Source: Isoetes taiwanensis (lineage: Eukaryota; Streptophyta; Lycopodiopsida; Isoetales; Isoetaceae). Taken from it: DNA of 64,000 bases. This document shows, piece after piece, positions 37,185 to 48,180 of this stretch. The stretch's first letter is position 1, and each line of letters opens with the position of its first letter. Both the position numbers and the translations under genes were made by a program. The DNA is taken from assembly GCA_021234155.1 (NCBI GenBank), contig JAJEKV010000002.1:23018942-23082941 (forward strand). The letters are read 5' to 3'. The notes beneath the pieces were generated by a model, which saw only the letters and a program-made list of their open reading frames with translations, was not told where the DNA came from and made no database searches.

Positions 37185-37305
37185 TTAAAACCAACTTAAA
37201 CAGAAACTTGGGAAACTTAATCAGCAACTCAAACACTTAAACACCAACTTAAACACCAACTGTCGCCAACTTAAACAACCTAAACACCAACTTAAACAGC
37301 AAACA
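37185..37305. repeat. Degenerate (aacttaaacacc)n minisatellite
   Basis: About eight imperfect copies of caacttaaacacc spread over 120 bp. Non-coding. Confidence 0.75.
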
Positions 37306-37581
37306 AAAGAAGCAAAATTGCAAAATTGCAATTCAAATATGCAACTGCTATTGGAACGTCAGTGCCACAAAATCTACATGACTGCAAGAATCATTACAGA
37401 GAAGGCAGATCCTCCTCCATAACAATGCATCTCCATAACCTTCAAACTAGAAATACCTATAACTATGTATCTCAAATGCATAAGCCATCTGTTTTTCATG
37501 TCAATTTTCATACTAACGTCTCACGACTAATGATCTTCACCCGGATCTTCAAAGATCCCGCAAAGATTTCAGCAAAATATT

Positions 37582-38601
37582 TCAGAAAAAAGTGATACCT
37601 CGAGTGAAGAATGAGAGCATGCTCTTTTGTGAAGAATCCAAATTCTCCTTCCGAGGCCTTCCATGTTTGTTGTGTTCATGCATCTTGTCCTCCTCTTTCC
37701 TTTCTTTGGCAATGGATTTTTGAGCATGTCTACTACTCTTTACATGCTCCTTCATGTTATCAACCACGTCTCCTCTTGACGGAAAGAGGAGTAAAGACCT
37801 CTGACAAACGACACATAAAATGCAAATTTCCTCCTTCTTTGCATAGCTTCTACTTCAACTGCAGCCCTGTTTTCAGCCATAATCTCACTTTCCAATTTAT
37901 CTTTCGAGGCACTTTCCTCGCTTGTAACAACACTTTGTGAGTTACTTTGCAAATTCAGCTTGTGCTCCTTTGATTCCATGTGGCGTGCGGTGAAGTTGTA
38001 AAACATGTCATCTCCTCCTCTTCCATATTTAAGTTGGCATTCTACGCACCAAATGCTAAAAACTCCCACTCCATTCACATCCGAAGACATGAGCTCAAAC
38101 CTATCTTTCTTGCCTTGACTTCTCATCTTAGTCTTGTATTTTCTATAAGTGTGAATCCACCTACATGTAAGAGCTCTTGATGCAAGCTTGGAGTGCAGCC
38201 TACCTTCACAATCGACACTCAAACTTGCCTTTTCCTCATTGGCTTGGGTCTGATCTACAACCTCGATGGTGGCAGCCAGCTCCTCCTCTTCTTGCAGCTC
38301 ATGTATCCGAGGCGTCTCTCCTCTTCAAGGGCTGAATATCTTCTTGTACTCTTTCAGTGACTCGAACAAACACTTCTTCATCCATAACTTTGTACCTTTC
38401 CTCTTGTCGTTTTGACAAAGGAAGCTTCCTTTCTCCCAAGAATACAAATTCATGACCCTCCAAGCCATCTATCTCATCCAATTCTATTGCTTTTCGTACA
38501 TCGGCATAATTTGCATTTTGCCTCACTTTCACAAAGCCAACCTCGGTGCACTTCTCATTCCCATCAATTGTGCTTATAACAATATTTGTTTCAAATGCCA
38601 T
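37582..38601 (-). pseudogene. Two-zinc-finger protein gene, frameshifted
   Basis: Minus strand. An acceptor-like GATTTGTAG|GAA precedes MAFETNIVISTIDGNEK at 38601. The first ~100 residues (ADVRKAIELDEIDGLEGHEF..GERKLPLSKRQEERY) look like a compact alpha/beta, perhaps ubiquitin-like, domain I cannot name. A frame change near 38310-38330 leads to a glutamate-rich linker and a first finger, WCVECQ..(18 residues)..HMESKEH. A second frame change near 37820 leads to a similar finger, CVVCQ..HVKSSRH, and a basic tail ending at 37582. Both fingers have the C-x2-C / H-x5-H spacing of U1/matrin-like C2H2 fingers. Introns at the two breaks are not excluded, but no good splice pair was seen. Confidence 0.6.
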
Positions 38602-39290
38602 TTCCTACAAATCATGCAAAGAGAGAGTTAGGAAGTATTGCCTTCACATACTAGCCCGCATGCAAGAGTTAGAGTTCTATGCCTAAATCTATGCCTAAAA
38701 CTCAAATAATTTCAGAAATTAGTACCTTCTAGTTGGTGTAGCCAACTGTCATACAAGAGAAGAAGCTTCAAGCGGGGCTTCAATACGGCTTCAAGAATAC
38801 AATATAGATACTTTGAAGGTTCTAAAGCACCTGTTACACAGCAAAGATTAAGCAGTTAGTATCTTCTAATTGTTGTCGTGAGATAAAAGAAGCTTCAAGG
38901 ATAAATAGATAGTGATTTTGGAGCAATGAAAAGTCCCTGCCAGACAACAAAATCTCAACAAATATGCACTGCTATGAAAACCTCTATTGTCTGGAAGATG
39001 GATGCCTAAAACCGGAAATACACCAAAGGAGAATACCTTTTAATTCTTTGTAGACAATTTCTTGAAGAACAAGCATCTTTGCCAGGGATCTTTGCAGTGA
39101 ATAAATCGTGAATGAATATGAACCTTTGTAAAATTTCCTTGGTCTTCACTTAGCTGCAATAGACAGAGATGATTGCATTGTTCTTAGCTGAAAACTTAAA
39201 GCAATAGGTATTAGGCAGAATTTTTGAGAATAGATTTCACGGTTTTTGTCCAAATTGTTTACCCCAATCCTTCATTCAAAACCAGATACG
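38602..39290. other. Upstream region of the zinc-finger locus
   Basis: Probably contains the 5' UTR intron and promoter of the minus-strand zinc-finger locus. No defined TATA box was chosen. An 18-bp duplication (tgcaaacccctatgatct) at 39296-39331 belongs to the subterminal motif of the candidate element. Confidence 0.35.
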
Positions 39291-39637
39291 TTCATTGCAA
39301 ACCCCTATGATCTTGCAAACCCCTATGATCTTGAAGCTTCGGATCTTCAAAGAACCCCTTTCGTATGAAGCTGGTGAGGAGTTCCCGCCCACAGCACCCC
39401 TAACGAACACGTCCGAAAATGTGGTGGTGAACCCGTATTTTTTTCAGACCGTATACGAACGTGTGAGGGGCAAAAAAAACCCCTAACCAGTCACGCACAT
39501 GTTAGGAACGGATGTTAAAGGTGAAATCCCCGGGTGTGTTAATTGTCTAGTGGATATCCACTTAATGTATTTCAACAGACGAAACTTTCTTCTCAAATAA
39601 ATCTGCTCAGCTTCCTACGCCGCCATGGCCTTGCCGC

Positions 39638-40191
39638 CCCATTGGGGTTTTTTTGAGATTAAAAAAGGACCTTCAAAACATGCCAACTAAGCCAAATGAA
39701 GATAAATGAACTACCAATCAGAAATCAAAGCCTGACGGGTCCAGTCAGCAAAACTGTTATAACTAACTCACTGGATCACATTTTCTAGCATAACTATTGA
39801 TAGAAAAGTCCAAATGAGCTCTCGTTTAGTGCAATAGATAGATCTCGTTGAGATCTTTCCAATCTTAGGTGCTTTGCACATATTTTAACCACTTATGATT
39901 GTCAAAACTCTAAAAAATAAAGTTTTTGCCATTTTTTACTATCGTATGGGGCTAAAAGATACGCAAACCACCCAAGGTTGCAAAGATCTCAATGAGATCT
40001 ATCTATTGCACCAAACAAGAGCTCATTTGGACTTTTCTATCAACACTTATGCTAGAAAATGTGATCCAGTGAGTTAGTTATAACTGTTTTGCTGACTGGA
40101 TTACCAGTTCTGTTTTCTGATTGGTAGTTCATATAGCTTAGTCAGCAGTTCTTAGAAGGCCCTTTTATGATCTCAAAAAATCCCTAATGTG
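39638..40191. mobile_element. MULE-type foldback element (554 bp, ~240-bp arms)
   Basis: The two halves are inverted copies: left CCCATTGGGG..TTTTTTGAGAT and right ATCTCAAAAAATCCCTAATGTG at the ends, then ~150 bp of about 93% identity (for example cagcaaaactgttataacta and its complement). Flanks are CCTTGCCGC (39629-39637) and CCCTGCCGC (40192-40200), a 9-bp target duplication with one difference, the size made by Mutator-like elements. Non-coding. Its transcript would be a long hairpin. Confidence 0.85.
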
Positions 40192-40509
40192 CCCTGCCGC
40201 ACAAATTTGCCACGAACCCTACTTTCTAAACAAAGAAATCCGGAAAATGAAACCCTGCCAACAAAGAGATAGAGTTATAACAAGAAAAAATTCCAAGCAC
40301 ATTAGGAACTGGCTCTGCCCTTCTGCATCTGCTCCACGCGCACAGCAAGCCATCGCCACGACTCCAGTTGTAAAAATTAGGCCTTCCCAAAAAAAACCAA
40401 TACAACCCATTTGACCATTGCCAAACCAAACCCAAATTTGTGAGTCAGCAAAATACTATTTTTAGATACGAATGCATGCCTTAACCTTGCAAAAGCTTAT
40501 GTTACACGA
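40192..40509. other. Gap between two transposons, no gene seen
   Basis: Short ORFs only. Confidence 0.4.
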
Positions 40510-40517
40510 CCACCAAC

Positions 40518-42415
40518 CATAGTTACCGGGAACGCCGTTCCGAACGCGTTCCCGTTCCGGAACGCGTTCCCCAGGTTGCCACGTTCCGGGAACGCCAAGT
40601 TCCCGTTCCACACCGTTTGTTACCAGGAACGGAGTTCCAAACGACGTTCCCATAAATGGGAACGGCGTTCCCGGTAAGTTCCCTTAAAAAAAAAAAAAAC
40701 CCAACAAAAGAAGTCAAGAACTCGTCCATTTTTTGACAAAAAAAAAGGCCAGTTCACTTTTTGCCCTTTCTGTCGGGCGGGAAGGGGAGAACAGCGCAGC
40801 TGCCGGCACACAACACCGAAAAATCCGCCGTGTCTGCTCCTATGGAGCTCTATGATCATCGGCCTTGTCTCAGACGTCTCTGTGCATTGTCTGCAATCGG
40901 CTCTATGATCTCTAAAATCAGCATGTGTAAGTAATCGGCTCTGCCTCTCTGACTGAGATTTTTTGTCTGGTTTTTGCTTGTTAAGCAGCAAAGCAAGGTA
41001 AACATGAAATTTCTTTGATATTTGCATTGATGTTTTTAGTTTATTTGCAAGGTCATTATGTCATTTGATATTTTCGTTTGTTTACTCAGTTCAATAAAGC
41101 ATCTTCCTGCTTCAAACGACCTCACCAAATTGGTTCAAAACGACCTGCTTCACAAAACGACCTGCTTCAGACCAGCTTCAAAACGACCTGCTCATCTGTT
41201 CATCACCAGATTGCTTTCAAACTTGTAAGTATTCTGTTCATCTGTTCAAAGTTTCCTCTGCCCAGAAGCTGTTGGTGTTCAATCAATTGTAAGATTTTGT
41301 TGCAAGTCCAGAGAAGGTCGTGTTTTCCCCGTCTAATTTCTGTAATCCACTGCCAAGCAGAATTAGGTGATGTTTATGCAGCATTAGCAACAGAATCAAA
41401 TCCAGGCAGGGCCCTAATCCTGACAGAGGAACTGAAAGGGATAGAAACGCTCTGCTACAAATTTAATGGAAAGTCTGAGAAATAGAGTCTCTACATTTTG
41501 GCTTGCAAATAGAATGAAATGGGATGTCCTCATGGACGCTGCCAATGTGGCATGACGTAAAAATACTATCTATCTATCTATCTATCTAATGCCACAATCC
41601 ACCTGTAATAGCATGCCATGCACATGCTGACATATGCCCATTAAATAAGCCGCTAGGTTTAACAGGAATTGCCTCTCTTTTGGAGAATTCATTGGTGCAG
41701 AGATATTTTATGTTCTTAAAAGGGCCAAACAGGAGGTAAAAACACATTCTAAATAATTTACTTTTAGATCTATGGTGTCAAATGAAGAGCAGAAAGACAA
41801 TTGCAGAGGTATATGACTAGAATGTTTGTTGTAAGACAGATTTAGCTACTTGAAGTAATGCTTTTTAGTTGCGCTACTTCATGGCTCTGCGTTGTGGAAG
41901 AGCAAAATGAAGGTAACAATTATATTTATTCTACTATATCGTAGTTGCTTGATAGTTCTTAACTTCTTATTCTTATTTTTATATGAACTTAGAATAAGTT
42001 TTCTTCTTTTGCAGGATGATGAGTGAACAATGTCGTTGGACCTTATCTACGAAACTTATATAATATATATGTTGTTGAATGAAACTCATCTATGAATCTT
42101 TTGTCTTATTACTTTATATTTCTATTGTTTTGGAAATCTAGATGTAATACTATGTTTTTATATCTTTAATATAATGTTTTATAAAAAATGAAGTATTTAT
42201 GGAATGGGTTGCATGTTTTTATCTACAAAGTAGTCTTCATGTATCCTTTTTTAAATTCTAAGTGTTCTACAATAATCACGAGGCAAAGGGAACGCCAAAA
42301 CTGTTTTTAAATTTTAAAAATTCGAATGTTGGCCGTTCCCGTTCCGAACCGTTCCCGTTCCCGTTCCAGATTTTAGGTCTACGTTCCCGTTCCGTTCCCG
42401 TTCCGGGTAACTATG
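40518..42415. mobile_element. hAT-like element, non-autonomous (1.9 kb)
   Basis: Terminal inverted repeats CATAGTTACC(G/C)GGAACG at both ends. Flanks CCACCAAC (40510-40517) and CCACCAGC (42416-42423) form an 8-bp target duplication with one difference, as for hAT transposons. Both subterminal regions are packed with GGAACG/CGTTCC in both orientations (40526-40680 and 42290-42405), typical of transposase-binding arrays. No complete transposase is present. Short ORFs (41078-41485; 41027-40620 minus) are unassigned. A second repeat with a (CTAT)n tail is nested at 41514-41588. Confidence 0.82.
41514..41588 (+). repeat. Retroposon 3' end with (CTAT)n tail inside the hAT element
   Basis: gatgtcctcatggacgctgcc..tgtggcatgacgtaaaaat followed by five ctat units aligns with 53655-53715 (catgtccgataggacgctgcc..tgtggcgtgacgttaaaat), which ends in (CTT)n. 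Same terminus, different tails. Confidence 0.65.
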
Positions 42416-42961
42416 CCACCAGCAACATTTTGGGAACCTAATCAATCTTCGTTTCGATTACATGCTTTAGCGCACTGGTCATATGTCCACAGGTCAGGTC
42501 ATGTGTCCATATGAACAACAAAGTTCATTTCTTGCTTCAATATCAAATTTGAGCATGTCTTGGACTGATGAAATGAAGAGCTTACTTTCCATAAGCCCGT
42601 CTGTCTGTATCGTCTGGGGCATCCAGAAACAACTTGGTTTCGAACAGCCAAACAGGAACTCACTGTTTGATGAAAGTTTCTCTAAGCTTCCAATGGCTTG
42701 CAAGGATAGTGAAAATATGTATTTGGAAGTTAGATGTAAGAAATAAGGAATATATACCAGAGATACCCCGCAATGTCAGCAGGATGCTTATCTAAGGTAA
42801 CGTGCAGACTTGCTGTTACCATTATCTGAGTCAGGGTCTTTCTAACAAATCCTACCATCTTCGTAAACAGAGTGTTTTAAAATCCCAGTTTGGAGGCAGA
42901 AATTCAAATAGGTATAGTACGTTAATTACTCGTTTTGTTTCTCAATTAGCTGTCCTGCTGA

Positions 42962-45373
42962 ATACGAGCAAATAGGGGTTTTGAAGGTTGTGACGAGTTT
43001 CTACATGATGCAGTCTTGGCTTTGGAGCTTAAGCAGCAACAAGGTATTCCTTTAACCAGAAATGTTGCATATCATCTTCTTCAAGAGTGTGAGGAAACAA
43101 AGAAGCCAGAATATGGCATCCGCGTGCAGTCTCTCATGGTACACGCTGGACTCCATTCAGTTGCTGTTTTGTGTGATCACCTTATCAGGATATTTACCTA
43201 TCAAAGAAGTTTGGTTGCTGCTAACCAAACATTTAATAATGTCTCAAGCCCAACTGCACATACATGGGCTGCAATTATTCATGCTAATTCAAAGCTTGGC
43301 CAAGGTTACTTGGCTATTCAACTACACTACAGGATGCAATTATCTGACGTGAAAAGTGATGCTTATGTCCATATTGCCATCTTACAAGCATGTGCAACTA
43401 CACAAAGCCCTTTTCAGGGCAAGTTAATTCATGAAGATATTTTGAGTACGGGATTCAAATGTGATGTTGCTGTCGGGACTACTCTTATAGACATGTATGC
43501 CAAATGTAGTAGTATAGGGGAAGCATCAAAGGTTCTTGCTTGGTTGCCAAGCCGAAATGTTGTGTCTTGGAATGCCATGATAGCTGGATATGTTCATTAT
43601 GGACAGATGCATGCAGCTGTAACCTGTCTAGAGAAGATGCAAAATGAAGGCATAGAACCAAACGTTGTGTCTTGGAATACAATACTTGCAGGATATGCTC
43701 AGCATGGAGAAGCCATTCTGGCTCAAACGTGCCTAAAGAAAATGCAGGAACGAGGGATCAAACCAAACGTAGTTTCATGGAATACGATTCTTGCAGGACA
43801 TGCCCAATGTGGAAAGTGGTTTCATGCTGTTAAGTGTTTTGAAAGTATACAAAAAGAAGGCATAAATCCAAGTGCAGTATCTTGGAATACAATGATTGGA
43901 GGATACGCTCAGTATGGGAAAGGTGCTCTGGCTTTAGAGTTCTTTGAGAAGATGAAACAAAATTGTCTAAAGCCAGATGAGGTTACCTTTTCGAGTGTGC
44001 TAAAAGCATGTATTAGCCTAGAAGCAGTAGAATATGGAAGGCTAATTCATGAAGAGATGATTGATTGTCTAGTTCCCTTCGATGCTGTTGCAGGAAGTAC
44101 CCTAGTTGATGTGTATGCAAAATGTGGGAGGCTAGAGGAAGCGCAGGAAATCTTTGAGAAGTTAACAGTCCAAAATGTGGTGTCATGGACTGCAATGATT
44201 GCAGGATATGCTCAGCATGGAGATCTTGCTTTGGCTCTCGAATGTTTTGAACGAATGCAACAGAAAGGCATTAAAGCAAATGTAGTATCTTGGGGGGCAA
44301 TAATTGGAGGGTATGCTCGTTGTGAGGAGAGTCTGCAAGCTTTTAGATATTTTCATAAGATGCAACAGGAGGGTATAATGCCAGACGGTGTTATTTTTCT
44401 AAGTGTTCTGAAAGCATGCATTTGTCTGGGAGCATTGCAGCAAGGAAGGAGCATTCACGTGCAGGTCATTGAAACTGGATACCAGTTAGATGTTCGTGTT
44501 GGAGGTGCACTAGTTGACATGTATGTAAAATGTGGCTGCCTGGAGGAGGCATGCCGTGTGTTTGAGAAAGTACCTATTCGAGATGCAGTATTGTGGGGTA
44601 TAATGATTGCAGGATGTGTTACTTTTGAAGAAGGTTCAATGGCTCTAGATCACTTTGATATGATGCAACTGGAAAACATAACACCAAACGAGCTTACTTT
44701 TCTTAGCATCCTCAAGTTATGTGCCAGCATGGGAATGGTAGAGCAGGGAAGGTTCATGCATGAATACATCATGAAAACCAAACTGCCATTGGATGCTGCC
44801 TTGGGAAACTTGATTGTTGACATGTATTGTAAATGTGGGAATCTGGGAGAAGCATGGAATGCATTTTGCAGACTGTCAAGTCTTGATATACTATCATGGA
44901 ACACTATGATCACAGGGTTTGCTCTTCATGGAGAATGTAATTTAGCTCTAGAAGTTATTGAAGGTATGCAACAGGAAGGAATTGTGCTGGATCAGGTGTC
45001 ATTTGCTGCTATCCTTGCTGCTTGTTGTCATGCAGGCCTAATTGAGGAAGGGTGGTGGTACTTCAATATCATGAAAGGACGTCATGCCGTTACACCATCT
45101 GTGTCCCATTGCAGCTGCATGGTTGATATGCTAGGTCGGGCAGGATATCTCGCCATGGCTGAAGATTTGCTTCTCAGGACAATGGAACATGATATTACGG
45201 GTTGGACAAGCTTGCTGAATTCATGCAGATTATATAGAACTATTGAGGCAGGAAATCGCTGTTTTAATCAAATTATTTCCATCAACTCTTCATGTGCAGC
45301 AGGGTATGTTCTTATGTCAAACATCCTTGTTGATGCCCAAATGCAAGTAGCCCGCAAGTATGCAGTTCCATAG
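42962..45373 (+). CDS. PLS-class pentatricopeptide-repeat protein, 5' end unresolved
   Basis: A long open frame of about 800 codons made almost wholly of PPR motifs. PLS proteins bind organelle RNA in a sequence-specific way and act in editing, splicing or stability. Typical pieces recur: NVVSWNAMIAGY, KPDEVTFSSVLKACISLEAVEYGRLIHEEMI, TLVDVYAKCGRLEEAQEIFEKL. Three near-identical NVVSWN(A/T)(I/M).AG units run in tandem at 43556-43870. The end (GWTSLLNSCRLYRTIEAGNR, AAGYVLMSN) is an E1-like motif, then the frame stops at 45373 with no full E2 or DYW domain. No ATG lies near the start. The frame opens after TGA at 42959, and AAATAG|G at 42974-42975 may be a splice acceptor with an upstream exon (an ORF at 42483-42746 ends near a GTAAGA donor, but its phase does not fit). 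Probably a real gene, with start uncertain. Confidence 0.85.
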   Translation: MRANRGFEGCDEFLHDAVLALELKQQQGIPLTRNVAYHLLQECEETKKPEYGIRVQSLMVHAGLHSVAVLCDHLIRIFTYQRSLVAANQTFNNVSSPTAHTWAAIIHANSKLGQGYLAIQLHYRMQLSDVKSDAYVHIAILQACATTQSPFQGKLIHEDILSTGFKCDVAVGTTLIDMYAKCSSIGEASKVLAWLPSRNVVSWNAMIAGYVHYGQMHAAVTCLEKMQNEGIEPNVVSWNTILAGYAQHGEAILAQTCLKKMQERGIKPNVVSWNTILAGHAQCGKWFHAVKCFESIQKEGINPSAVSWNTMIGGYAQYGKGALALEFFEKMKQNCLKPDEVTFSSVLKACISLEAVEYGRLIHEEMIDCLVPFDAVAGSTLVDVYAKCGRLEEAQEIFEKLTVQNVVSWTAMIAGYAQHGDLALALECFERMQQKGIKANVVSWGAIIGGYARCEESLQAFRYFHKMQQEGIMPDGVIFLSVLKACICLGALQQGRSIHVQVIETGYQLDVRVGGALVDMYVKCGCLEEACRVFEKVPIRDAVLWGIMIAGCVTFEEGSMALDHFDMMQLENITPNELTFLSILKLCASMGMVEQGRFMHEYIMKTKLPLDAALGNLIVDMYCKCGNLGEAWNAFCRLSSLDILSWNTMITGFALHGECNLALEVIEGMQQEGIVLDQVSFAAILAACCHAGLIEEGWWYFNIMKGRHAVTPSVSHCSCMVDMLGRAGYLAMAEDLLLRTMEHDITGWTSLLNSCRLYRTIEAGNRCFNQIISINSSCAAGYVLMSNILVDAQMQVARKYAVP

Positions 45374-47760
45374 AAAGTTCAAGCGGGGACCTATTGTGAA
45401 TGCTGCTGCAATGCTGATTTCCATAATGCTGATTGCTGTTCCAATGTTGATTGTTAAGATCAGGATATATTGTATATCAAGGAACATCGTCAGTACGCCA
45501 ATTGGCAATGCCACCCATCAGAGTTAGGTTGCCTTTTGTAAAAATGTTCAACAGTCATATCTAACATACGTAATTATTGGTGGGAAGAATCTTTGGTCCC
45601 GCAAAAGCAGGGGGGCTGCTTCGCTGTTATTTTTTTCTCCGCCCCCTTTTTAGGAACTTTGTCCATGACACGTAGTTGTGGTTGCACTGCGTTTGCAGTC
45701 TTCCAGGAAGCATGTTCAGAATCAGAAAATGAGTTTTTCTTCTGCCGATTTCAAAAGATCTGCTGCAGCTGATGAGCTAAAAGAGCTATGAAGGTGATGA
45801 GCACTGGAGCCAAAACCTCCATTGAAGCACTGGAGTCCTTTTTTTGCATCCACTGAGGCCGCCATTACCATAGCTTCCCCTTTACATGATGAATCTGGCT
45901 CAGATTAAAGACATGCAGTATGAAATTGCAAAAGTGGCACTTGGAATAGTCGGATTTGATCATGCATTCGCAGAAATTGTGCCCCGTCCCCTAGTTTTTC
46001 CTAGCCGTGCGTAATAAGTTGCAATGAGAATTTGATGCAGCAGAGAATGGGCAGATTCTGAGAAAAAACCTGCGACATTCTAAGAAAAATGGACATCTGC
46101 CACAGATTTTCCTCAAAAATCTTCAGTTCCCTGCAAATCTTATGAGGTATTTCATGCCGTTTTCTTGAACTCTGTCTGGCTATGGAGGCTTCAAGGACCC
46201 CGTTTCTTGAAATCTGTCTGGCTATGGAGGCTCTCGCTGGTGCTTGTATAACCTTGCCTATGCTTTCAACCATTGCAACTTGAGCTCAACCTGAGATGAG
46301 CTTCTCGATGCTCAGCCTTAGCAGGTTTTCCACACCATAACCAGGCCAAAGCGGCGCCGCTTAGGGATGCCTCACATGTCACCGGCAAGTTTTTGTCGGA
46401 CGTCAAGCCGTTGAGACGCTCAGGTGTAAACTGCTCCAGCAGTTCCGGGATGAACGGCTGAGATGTCAAACCGGCCGTCTCAGATGAACTATATGTGAAT
46501 ACTAATGGGCGACTCACATGACTCCTTTTTTACCCTGCGCTGAAACAGCACAGGGAACTACTATTTCAGCCTACTTCTGCTTTATCTATTTTATCCGCCG
46601 CACAAACCAGTTGTTGTTTAGCTAGATCAATGGGCAAGATAAACAATATTCTTGCATGATGCATATCAAGTTAAACGGAATTGTAAACTGTGCAATGTAA
46701 TTCACATCCTTCTTAGTAAATATAGCATATAAATCCTTTGTATTTTTGTAAACGTGAAATCTTCTTTCTTTTTTTAGGGAATCTCGTTTAAGCTTGTGAA
46801 CATAGTGTGACATGGTTTTGCCTTCCATTTTTACAGATAAGCAGCAAATGGATTCTTCAAAACACAACAAATGTGCTTGTTTTATTCTACAATATCCTTG
46901 ATTTACATATCCTGGTTTAGCATGGTATTTCTGCTGGTTTCTTAGATTGCTGCACATTTCTCTCATTGTTATTTCGTCCAGGGCCTGAGAGGCTACTGCA
47001 AGGCAGAGTTGTCGATATCATAGGCTTGAGTTTTTATGCTGCTGGTTGATTACAGACATCATTGTTTCATGTGGCTATTTTGGGGCATTAGCACAGACTA
47101 CCATGGTTAGATTGAGAAACAATTTGCTATGGCGAATTCTGCTATGGAGCCATAATTAAACCAATGCTCTACAGAAGATGAACATCTTGTCAGAAATGTT
47201 TATGTGATGGCTTTAAAATAAAGTTTTGTGCAGAAAGAGGCGAACCCATTAAGTTGTGTCTTCATAAGGCACTTTGACCAGACTTAGAGATTGAAAAGTA
47301 ATCATTCCATGGCAAATAAGTCCTTTGAAACTTTATTCCCGCCTCTGCATTTGTATCTGGCTTTTGGCTTGGTGTTTCAATAAAGTTTGTCGTTCTTAAA
47401 AAAAAAAATAAAAAAAATTCCATGGCAAATGAGAAATTCAATGTACAACCTCCAAATCCATGGCAAATGAGCATGCAAAATATAAAATTCAATGTACAAT
47501 CCTGGAGGGACTGCAACTTTGACAAAATATCAGTATGTTTGATTTGTTTTTTGTCCTTTCCTTTTTTTACAGTTTACATCTTAGTACAACATACAGACAT
47601 GTCAGAGCAAATAAACAAGCTAACCGCCCTTTGCAAACTGTTTGATAGGCATATCAATGAAGATGTCTATCGCATCTTAAGTAACTAAATAAATGTCTAA
47701 ACCTATTACGTTAAATGTACAATCGTTTGATTTGTGTATGTTCAAATGGTTTATCTTGAC
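45374..47760. other. Intergenic, no convincing gene
   Basis: A ~36-bp unit (tttcttgaa.tctgtctggctatggaggct) is duplicated at 46159-46232, and catggcaaatgag..aaattcaatgtacaa is duplicated at 47421-47505. An A-rich tract lies at 47399-47417. Minus ORFs of 83-114 codons (46266-46517, 46622-46966) have no recognisable domain. Confidence 0.45.
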
Positions 47761-47762
47761 GG

Positions 47763-48030
47763 ACCCGAAGGGGCCAAAAATATCTAAGATATAATACAAA
47801 CCATTACATTCCACACTTACAAATAAAATCCCCCCTTAAACCCCCTTTGATTTGGGTGCATATTTACATGGGAGGTGACTCCGGGCATCAAGAGCTGTTG
47901 GATAAGCATATATGCCCTCTATTCCTCGATCTAGACCCTATATAGAGATCCTCATTTGTGGGGTATGCCTGTACAGTTTTGGTATACTATATAACACAGC
48001 TTCCAAAATATTATAAGATTAAAAAGTAAG
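47763..48030 (+). mobile_element. Second copy of the 19.1-kb TIR element family, one-ended
   Basis: CCCCCTTTGATTTGGGTGCAT..GGTGACTCCGGGCA..AGAGCTGTTGGATA aligns with the reverse complement of 19398-19200. The opposite TIR is missing. The preceding ~70 bp (ccgaaggggccaaaaa..taaaatcccc) matches 18920-19110, so the family's sequence continues outside the TIR core. Confidence 0.7.
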
Positions 48031-48060
48031 ATAATCTGTTCTCTTCAGCCTCTCTTCTAT

Positions 48061-48180
48061 ACTGGGCGCCTGCCTGAGCGCCTGTCTGGGCGCCTGGGCG
48101 GCACAGTGAAGGGTGGCGTTGTTGGCGCCTGCCGGAGCGCCGGCCTGGGCGCCTGGGAGGTGCAGTGAAGGGTGGCGTCG
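48061..48180. repeat. GC-rich ~60-bp tandem duplication
   Basis: gcgcctgcc(t/g)gagcgcc..ctgggcgcctggg followed by cagtgaagggtggcgt occurs twice (about 48065-48122 and 48123-48180). It creates overlapping minus ORFs of biased arginine/alanine composition that should not be taken as genes. Confidence 0.8.

Larger units (their letters stand above)
35390..39534. mobile_element. Candidate 4.1-kb TIR transposon carrying a zinc-finger gene
   Basis: Both ends read inward as CCCGGGGATTTCACCT, followed on both sides by CATGTGCGTG, then GGGGT, CCCCTC and CGTATACG with variable spacing. TTAA lies directly outside the left end (35386-35389) and four bases outside the right end (39539-39542). Copies of AACCCCT near CGTA/TATGA cluster inside both ends (35451, 35481, 39300-39365). 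TTAA with CCC-starting termini recalls piggyBac-type elements, but no DDE transposase is visible. The internal genes are a double zinc-finger pseudogene and a small ORF. Alternative: two inverted copies of a short repeat that only happen to bracket a gene. Confidence 0.45.

Noticed and set aside
42483-42746. First exon of the PPR gene
   Set aside because: Its end has a GTAAGA donor, but the phase does not join to the only good acceptor before the PPR frame, so I left it unassigned.
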